From: Monodelphis domestica
Lineage: Eukaryota > Chordata > Mammalia > Didelphimorphia > Didelphidae
Assembly: GCF_027887165.1 (NCBI RefSeq)
Contig: NC_077228.1
Coordinates: 110,378,086 to 110,442,085 of the forward strand
DNA length: 64,000 bases
Direction of reading: 5' to 3'
A program made the translations under genes and the position numbers. The notes under the pieces are model-generated. The model saw nothing but the letters and a program-made list of their open reading frames with translations, had not been told where the DNA came from and did not search any database. This document shows, piece after piece, positions 57,338 to 64,000 of the stretch. The stretch's first letter is position 1; the number at the start of each line of letters is the position of its first letter.

Positions 57338-57532
57338 GGGAAGGTGGCTCAGTGGATAGAGAGCCTGGCCTGCAGAGCAGAGGTCCCGAGTTCAAATGTG
57401 ATCTCAGATGCTTCCTAATTGCGTGACCCTAGTCAAGTCGATTAGCCCCAATTGCCTAGCCCTTACCACTCTTCCACCTCGGAACTGATACTTAATATTA
57501 ATTTTAAGATAGAAGGTAAGGGTTTAAAAATA
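57338..57532 (+). repeat. WSINE1-type SINE
   Basis: ggggaaggtggctcagtgga, gaggtcccgagttcaaatgt, tagcccttaccactcttcca, gatagaaggtaagggttta. Confidence 0.88.
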
Positions 57533-57539
57533 CTTTGGA

Positions 57540-58245
57540 GGGGGAAATGTATTATTAAGCTTTTTTCCCTCCACGTCATTCACTTGCCCAGAATACCCTC
57601 GATTTTTACAAAGCGCAACTTTAAAAATGCTAATGTAATTGAAGGCACTCAGTTCCAGGAAACTGAGGCTCCTTCTGAGGACAAAGGTCACACAGTCCCC
57701 TGGATGGCCAAGGCAGCACTAAGCATTAAGGACTCCATCACCTAACAGTGCCTCTTCTACCAACAAGACAGTATGGGCTTCAGAGGGGGACCAGAGGTGG
57801 GAGGAGACCAGCCATGGCTGGAGGAGGCCCCGAAGGCTTTGTGAAGAAGGCTGGGACTTGAGGATGAGGAGACTCGGGATTGGTGGGAGGGAAGGAGGAA
57901 AGAGCAAGTCCAGAGAAGGACATTGGCAAAGGTGCAGAGGTGGGAATTAAACCTCAGTCCCCCCTCACTCTTCCCTGGGATCACTTCTGTTGCATATGTT
58001 TTTAAGTCTTGAAGGAGTTTGCAGGGAAGTATTCTGGTCTACACTACCCTGTGAATTCCTGTCTGCAGCAGTTGGGCTCTGAGCCTGGATGGATGATAGA
58101 AAGGGAGGACAGGGCGATGGAGTGTGGCGCCATCTTCCGGGCGGATCCACCACCTGCAAGCACTGAAAATGCAAAGGAAAACACGAGTGGTGAATTCTGC
58201 TCTCGGCGCCCCAAGGTCCCCCACACAACACAAAGATGCTCACTT
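57540..58245. other. Region just downstream of SLC45A3
   Basis: Short frames of 60-97 codons on both strands with no recognisable product. The text at 57800-57930 (gccccgaaggctttgtgaag, gagcaagtccagagaaggac) resembles the middle of R1-type repeats. Nothing else is seen. Confidence 0.4.
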
Positions 58246-59696
58246 ATTAAATATATACGAAGCTTCTTTATTTCACCTTAATAAACTTTATACTCTGATT
58301 GCTTGCACACTGTACAAAATATTCACTTAGCTAAATAAATAAGACATAAAACATTATTGCAAACAGCACTTACACCCCCGAGGTAAGACCTCCTGGCCCA
58401 GGCAGGGGTGCTCCTGAGATCCTGCGCCCCCCCAGGCACAGTGTATGCCTTCTGGGGCTGAGAGGCAAGAAGCCTGAGAAGGGAGGAGGCGGGGAGGGGG
58501 GTGTCATGGTGAGAGACGGATCCACGGCGCGAGAAGGGATGCCAAAGCCAAGAGAGAAGAGCAGGGGTGGCTGTGAGACCGGGGAGGGTGGAAAGGTGGG
58601 CCAAGGCACTGTGGTGACCATTTTAACAAGACCAGGGGGGCAGAACCCCTGGCACCTGGCTAAGCGAGAGACATCATTATTTAGCTTCTAGAACCATCAC
58701 TCCCAGAATGGCAGTGACAGGCTTGGCTCAGCCGACAGGGAACCAGGCCCTGCAAAAGCTAATACTCGAGTTAGCAACTGCCCCACATCTGGTAAATAAA
58801 TAAGTTAAACGTTTAAAGACCTTGGGGGGATTAAACAGGAAAACACAAGACCTGCCTGGTGGAATGGGGAAGAGTTTTCGGGTATTGATCAAATGAGCGG
58901 TGGAAGGGGATGGGGGAAAAAGCCGAAGAAAGTATAAAAGTAGGGTCTGGGAAGAGGCCCATTTTTTTTTCACATTTTCCAATCCTGGGGTTGGGGCAAG
59001 GTGGGGGAAGTCTCAGGTTCAAACTTCCTGTGTGGCAGCAGCCTTAGGAGGAGCAATCCCCAAGGACAGAGAGGAAGAGGCGCATGAGAGATTTCTGGGG
59101 AGGGGATGGGGTAGGAAGAGGAGAGGCTGGCCTCTTTGGTTTGTCCATCCTATAAATCATCCCTTTTTCTCATCCGTCCTAACTCCGGGCCTTCGCTCTT
59201 ATCCCTAGGGTCTCAAAGACCCGTGCTGTTTCCCAAACCATGAACACAAAGCCACCCGTGAGGCCCTCGGCGGCCCCCACCTCCCCAACTAGAAGCCAGG
59301 ACTTCAGGCTTTCAGGTCAGCCGGGAAACCAGCCCCGGCTGCCCCGGGGCTCCTCTGCTTCAGTCACCCCCCAGGTCTGTGAGGGAATGAAGAGAGGAAG
59401 AGTGTGCAACAGAGCCCAGAGGCACCAGGCCCCCCGCTCATCAGTCGTCTCTTGAGCTGAGTACTGGGGGGGCCAGCAAAGAGCTGCCCCCCTCCACTTT
59501 GGCAGTGACAGGAACGGGATTTTGAAACCCACAAACTCCGAGAGGAGAGAGAAAAGGGAGGCTGAGCTGGGATTCTCAGCCGTTCCCAATCCAAGTCTTG
59601 GACGAGGTGGGAGGAGGACAGATACAGAAATGGAGGGAGGGAGAAAGGCGGGAACGAAAGGGCGAGAGGGGCCCTCCTCCGGGGCTCAGGAGACAC
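58246..59696 (-). other. SLC45A3: SLC45A3 3' UTR
   Basis: The untranslated part of the last exon runs from the stop codon at 59697 down to a probable cleavage site 15-25 nt beyond the AATAAA at 58272-58267. At about 1.45 kb it is close to what I recall for human SLC45A3. It contains no SINE or L1, unlike the DNA on either side, as expected of exon sequence. The numerous open frames on both strands inside it are a result of its GC content. Confidence 0.75.
58267..58272 (-). terminator. SLC45A3: Polyadenylation signal of SLC45A3
   Basis: AATAAA on the minus strand (tttatt on plus) within gtgaaataaagaagc. It is the first canonical hexamer downstream of the stop that also marks the return of intergenic composition. 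Confidence 0.65.
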
Positions 59697-60131
59697 CTAG
59701 ATGGAATACTTAGCCAAGTCACTTTTGTCAAAGACCACCTGAGTGGCGAAATAGATGGCTATCACCCCAAGGCCCGCCGCTGACACCATGTAGGCTGTGA
59801 CCGACTGGCTCAGCTGGACGATGGAGCCCATGAACAAGGATGGTGCCACCTGAGAGAGGAGAAAGGCGCTGTCCAGGACCGCTAGGTCCAGGCAGATGCC
59901 CCGGCCTGGACCCCCAGGCTCGGCTGCCTCCCCGACCACCATCCTCACCGACACGTCACAAGGGGAGGCCCCACACAGTGGGGGGGAGGAAGGAAAGAGG
60001 CCGGCATTGGAAGCCCCTGAATGTCCATTAGGAAAGGGTCCCCCAGCTTTGGGGCCTGCCAAGAAGCTGGTGGTTAGGCTGTCACCACCACTATTGCTGC
60101 TGCTTTCTCCTCTGTATTTGGGCAAGAATAC
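59697..60131 (-). CDS. SLC45A3: SLC45A3 last coding exon (C-terminal 144 residues); gene runs off the right edge
   Basis: The acceptor (ttttcccctccttttcccag) precedes 60131 and the first codons are V-F-L-P-K-Y-R, exactly where human SLC45A3 (prostein) begins its last exon. A variable cytoplasmic loop follows, then the conserved CGASPCDVSVRMVVGE. The last two membrane spans come next: DLAVLDSAFLLSQVAPSLFMG and SVTAYMVSAAGLGVIAIYFA. The end is FDKSDLAKYSI with TAG at 59699-59697 (human ends KYSA). SLC45 proteins are 12-span MFS carriers related to plant sucrose transporters. In human SLC45A3 is androgen-regulated and prostate-enriched; that knowledge is from human only. Earlier exons must lie beyond 64000; I searched the intron here and found none. 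Confidence 0.95.
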   Translation of the reverse strand, partial: VFLPKYRGESSSNSGGDSLTTSFLAGPKAGGPFPNGHSGASNAGLFPSSPPLCGASPCDVSVRMVVGEAAEPGGPGRGICLDLAVLDSAFLLSQVAPSLFMGSIVQLSQSVTAYMVSAAGLGVIAIYFATQVVFDKSDLAKYSI

Positions 60132-60680
60132 CTGGGAAAAGGAGGGGAAAAGAGAGAGAGAATTAGTGTAAATTAGAGATTTTCCCCAACTTCAATGAAG
60201 GACCAGCCTAGCAGGAAAACCTACCCATCTACAGCAGGACCTCCAGAATACAGCAATTAGGCATTGGAAGAACTAATAATTTGATTTTCAAAATAGGGAG
60301 GGTTCCAGGGTGGCCAGAATCTCTTTATGGGCTCTATTTGGGGGCAAGGGTCTGGCCCTTCCTGGGAGGAAGGTTCCCTGCATTCCCAGAACTCTCCACA
60401 GCAGCAAAGGAGAAGGGAGACAGAAGGGGCCCAAACCTATTCTTACCCCAAGTTAGATGGCTGATTCAGCTGTCTAGTATTACTCTGGGAGTTTACAGAA
60501 CAGGTAAGATTAAAAAAGCAAGAGAAAAAAGTAAGATAAAAGAAGGGCAAGGGCTTAGGGGGTCTCAGGCCCTGATACTAAGTCCCAACCTGCCCCTTTA
60601 CCAATTCTTCCTTGTAAACTAGTATCCAGTCACCCTCCCCCTGTCTTTAAGCCATTTATCAGAATACCAAGGAGTCTCCA

Positions 60681-60980
60681 TTATTTATTCAATTTTATTT
60701 TCATATTGTTCATTTTTGTAAGTAATCTTTTAAAACCAAAACCCCAAAACATAAACCCAAATAAACAACCAAAAAATCGTATACTTTCATTTGTATTCTG
60801 ACTCCAATGGTTCTTCCTCTGGAGGTAGGATAGCATTCTTTGTCCTAAATCCCTCAGAATTAGGACTAGAAGACTTCTGAGGTCCCTCCCAGCTCTTGTA
60901 ATTGTCCTCTTTCAACCCAGCCTGGTGTTACTTTCACTCCTTAAAGTTTTAGGCTTAATCTGGAGTGGTAGAATTAGAAG
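60681..60980. repeat. Left arm of a ~300-bp inverted duplication
   Basis: Read in reverse complement, this arm matches 61581-61952: the order is accactccag, aaggagtgaaa, taacaccaggctg, attacaagag, tgggagggacctcagaagtc, then L1 3' UTR words. The arm spans a junction between an MIR3-like piece and an L1 tail, and that junction is shared by both arms. Confidence 0.85.
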
Positions 60981-61580
60981 GTAAGGATCTTCCCAGGGAT
61001 CATTTTCAGGATAAGCTCTGTTATGGGTCCCCAAAGCCTAGGGATCATCTTGGGGGACAGGCTGTCTCTCAGGGGTCTCCCCCAACCTTGGGCAGCCTGG
61101 GGCATCAGTGTTAGGAAGGGCTTCCACCGAAAATGGGGAGTTAAGGGAAAAGACATCTGGACAGCCTAGTTTTCTGGAGTCCAACCTTTCCCTCTCTGAA
61201 AGGGGGCAAGTCAGATGAGCAGCCTGATGCCAGGCCTGGCCTTAGCTGCTGGCAGGGGCTACCAAAGCCCAGCAATCAATCTGTCCAGGGATGGAGGGGA
61301 CACAAAGACGTGAGCAACTCTCAAGGGAAGGCACTCTTTCACTAAGAGGGTCCTAATAGCTTCTCCCACCCATGCTGTCTTTCCTTCTTTCTCTTATTTG
61401 AAGATAAAACACCAGGGAAGCAAGTTTTAGCTCCAAGCCAAACTAGGGCAATATGGTGGCAGAAGTGGCCACAAGTACACACAGTGATCCCCATATACAC
61501 TCAGGGAGACTTGGGATCTCTTCTATGATCTCTGCCATCCCCATCCACTAAGACAGCTACAGAAGTGATCTTAGAATGCC

Positions 61581-61952
61581 CTTCTAATTCTACCACTTTA
61601 TATACATTCTATCTACCAATTAATGTAACTATTCTACCACTCCAGAGAAAGCTTAAAACTTAAGGAGTGAAAATAACACCAGGCTGAGTCAAGAGAGGAC
61701 GATTACAAGAGTTGGGAGGGACCTCAGAAGTCTTCTAGTCCTAATTCTGAGGGATTTAGGACAAAGAATGCTATCCCACCTCCAGAGGAAGAATCGTTGG
61801 AGTCAGAATACAAAAAGTATATGATTTTTCAATTGTTTATTTGGGTTTATGTTTTGGAGTTTCAGTTTTATAAAAGTACTTACTTAGAAAACTGAACAAT
61901 ATGGAAATTAAATTAAAAATAATCTATTTCATTATTAAATTGAATAAATAAT
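61581..61952. repeat. Right arm of the inverted duplication
   Basis: Forward counterpart of 60681-60980, with two internal insertions. One of about 40 bp follows a duplicated ctaccact near 61597-61640, and an AT-rich one lies near 61911-61935. Outside these the arms look roughly 90% identical by eye. The spacer of about 600 bp contains no repeat that I recognise. Confidence 0.85.
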
Positions 61953-62567
61953 ATATATTTTAAATAATAAATTTAATTAATCCAAAATGAAGAAATCGTC
62001 AATTAAATGAGGAAATAAAATAAATCAATAGAAAAAAAAATCTAGTCCTGATCAAAGATCCCTTCCACAACTGAAGCCAGAAGGAACAGAGAGGCAGATG
62101 AGGGTACCTCTTTAACTCACTCAACACCATTCCTCACTTCCTCTCTATCCACTGGCCTGTCCTCAAGGCCAGGCCAGGATCTCAGACACCACAAGAGGGC
62201 AGCCTGCCCAGTCAACAGGGAGGGAAGGGAAGCTGTTGGTCCTCTCCTCTCCTACAAAGGTTGCCTCGTGGGAAGAGGTACCCAGCAATGGTTCTAATGT
62301 TCCTTTTATGTGCCCCACCTCTCCAGTATCAGCCTGGCACGTTTTCTGCAGGAGAATGGGCATGATGAAAGTAGGGAAGAGGGATGTGATGGTGGAAAAA
62401 GAGGGGCAGATGACGCTGGACCTGTGATTTCATCTGTGCAGGGATGTCTTTGCCAATGCATATGGGCTTCAACTGTACAAATGAGAGAATGCTTAGAAGG
62501 CTGCCTGGGACACAGAGATTAAGTGGTTCTACCCTGGTACATAGAAAGGTGCTTTAAAAAGACTTTT

Positions 62568-62730
62568 TGGGGCAGCTCGGTAGATAGGGAAATAGATCTT
62601 GGGTTCAAATCTGGGCTCAGACACTTCCCCTGGGCAAGTCACTTAACCCCCCATTGCCTAGCCCTTACTGCTCTTCTGCCTTGGAACCAGTATTTGTATT
62701 GATTCTAAGATGCAAGATAAAGGTTTTTAA
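62568..62730 (+). repeat. WSINE1-type SINE with core deletion
   Basis: ggggcagctcggtagatagg, ttgggttcaaatctgggctc, tagcccttactgctcttctg, ctaagatgcaagataaagg. The gctgtgtgaccc part of the core is missing. Confidence 0.88.
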
Positions 62731-63072
62731 GGTTTTTTTTTGGAGGGGGTGTCATGCTTTTCTTTGTCTAAAAAAAGTTTATTGACTGATTTCTCTATTT
62801 AACAACTTCTGATTCTTTGCACAGACTTGGACAAGGAAGGAACAAAAGAATTTCAACTGAAAATAGTTTCACTGCAGATATTCTGGAAGCAAAAGGTTGG
62901 GCTACAAATAGACTTCGTCATTTGCTTCATTGTTTTTGGAGGCAGGGAGGTGGTAGAAGCCAAGGTAGGGACCAGAATTATGTAATTTGGGGCCTTAGAT
63001 GGATTTGAAACCAAGTCTGCATTCTCTGAGTCCACAATAATTTGTGAGCATAAGGAGAAGCATCATCTTTTT

Positions 63073-63262
63073 CTTTTTAATCCTTCCCTTGTCTTAGTAT
63101 CAGTTCTAAGACAGAAGAATGGTAAAGGCTATGTAATAGGGGCTAAGTGACTTGCCCAGGGTCACACAGCTAGGAATTGTCTGAGGCCACATTTGAACCC
63201 CAGTCCTCTCCACCCTCCAGGCCTGGCTCTTTGTCTACTGTGCTACTACCTAGCTGCATCTT
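63073..63262 (-). repeat. WSINE1-type SINE
   Basis: Reverse copy: gacttgcccagggtcacaca, ggaattgtctgaggccacat, ctacctagctgcatc. Confidence 0.88.
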
Positions 63263-63364
63263 AAAAACTGCTTGGTTTGAGGAGGCCACCAGACATTGGC
63301 CATGGGGCACTCACAAACTGTCTGCTCTGTGTGATCATTGAGACTTGGCCCAATATTCTGTTAT

Positions 63365-63520
63365 GGAAATCATGAGATCATGGATTTAGAGCTGGAGAGG
63401 ACCTCAAAGGAAACTGAGTTTCACCTCCTCGTTTTTACAAATAAGGAAACCGAGGCCCAGGGAAGGAAATGTGGAATTTTATCCAGGTTCTCTTGATTCC
63501 TGAGGCCAGATCTTTTCTTT
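63365..63520 (+). repeat. MIR3-like relic
   Basis: gatttagagctggagaggac, ctcaaaggaaactgag, caaataaggaaaccgaggcc, tcctgaggccagatc. Confidence 0.6.
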
Positions 63521-63739
63521 CTATGATGATGCCTTCCTTTCAACCTGCTGTACCTACTTATAGATTTTCTTGCTATATATTTCCCAACTTCCCTCCACCT
63601 CAGCCTGAGGTTCCTCCTCTCCTATGAACTCTCTCTGCCTTTCCCCTCAGTAGTACAAGTCTGAACACAGGGAATGCTCAATGTAGGGATGGAGAAAAGG
63701 GGTGGAGAGATGACAATAAAGAGGAAAAAGGAAGGAAAG

Positions 63740-64000
63740 AAGAGAATATTTATTAAGTACCTTATTTACATTTATTAAGTATTAAGTGGTAGGCACTAAA
63801 TGAAGAATTTTACAAATACCTCACTTTATCCTCACAACAACCTGGGGAGAGAAGTGCTATAATCAACCAAGTTTGCAAATTCAGGAAACTGAGGTAGTTT
63901 GGGTGATTTGCCAATGGTCATACGATTAAGGAAAGTGAGGCAGAGAGGTTGAATGACTTGCCAATTGTCATACAGTTGAGGAAAGTGAGGCAGAGAGGTT
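63740..64000 (+). repeat. THER1-type SINE with an internal ~48-bp tandem duplication, cut by the edge
   Basis: THER1 words gaatatttattaagtacctt, tttatcctcacaacaacctg and aggaaactgaggtag are followed by repeats of aggaaagtgaggcagagagg at 63930 and 63978. A more diverged first unit starts near 63883. Confidence 0.8.

Larger units (their letters stand above)
60132..64000 (-). other. SLC45A3: SLC45A3 intron preceding the last exon (partial)
   Basis: No sequence corresponding to the expected previous exon end (a TLASLYHREKQ-like segment) was found up to the window edge. The intron holds an inverted duplication, SINEs and THER1-type repeats, listed separately. The stretch 60.14-60.66 kb and the 62.05-62.56 kb stretch show nothing that I can name. 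Confidence 0.7.

Noticed and set aside
60132-64000. Penultimate exon of SLC45A3
   Set aside because: I looked on the minus strand for the expected exon end (TLASLYHREKQ-like) before a GT donor and found none, so it must lie beyond the window.

Overview
This is nuclear DNA from a marsupial (metatherian). Two things show it. The window is packed with marsupial-type SINEs: short tRNA-derived SINEs of the WSINE1/SINE1_MD type, MAR1 copies with an RTE/BovB-like tail, and THER1/MIR-type copies. It also carries 5'-truncated L1s whose ORF2 tail reads as a diverged marsupial L1. The host genes are highly conserved orthologues of human genes from 1q32.1. I cannot tell an American opossum from an Australian species by eye.

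Two protein-coding genes are present, both on the minus strand. ELK4 (SAP-1, an ETS-domain ternary complex factor) is complete in its coding part. Its promoter and CpG island lie at about 18.2-19.1 kb, with non-coding exon 1 ending at 18584. The coding exons are 11827-12033, 9971-10846, 9017-9133 and 6996-7094. All junctions have GT/AG ends and the codons sum to 432 residues (human 431). The 7 kb downstream (1-6995) is AT-rich and free of recognisable transposons, which fits a very long 3' UTR. SLC45A3 (prostein, a sugar-transporter-like MFS protein) is cut by the right edge: only its last coding exon (59697-60131), its 3' UTR (to about 58250) and part of the preceding intron are inside. The two genes lie head to tail in the order known from human, where SLC45A3-ELK4 read-through transcripts are described.

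The roughly 39 kb between the genes (about 19.1-58.2 kb) has no gene that I can support. It is a layered deposit of repeats: L1 3' ends, an hAT element inside an L1, CR1-like relics, an abundant long repeat family I cannot name (called R1 here), a second unnamed family (R2), two or three retroviral LTR-like fossils, one retroviral integrase relic, microsatellites and an AT-rich block. Several insertions can be ordered in time from their target-site duplications.

The most unusual signals are: (1) two independent copies of a SINE that carries the first 35 nt of U2 snRNA between two copies of the SINE tail; (2) a roughly 300-bp-armed inverted duplication in the SLC45A3 intron; (3) a 46-bp insertion with perfect 12-bp inverted ends and a 4-bp duplication inside a SINE; (4) a composite CRE/ETS element at the ELK4 promoter that ELK4 itself might bind.
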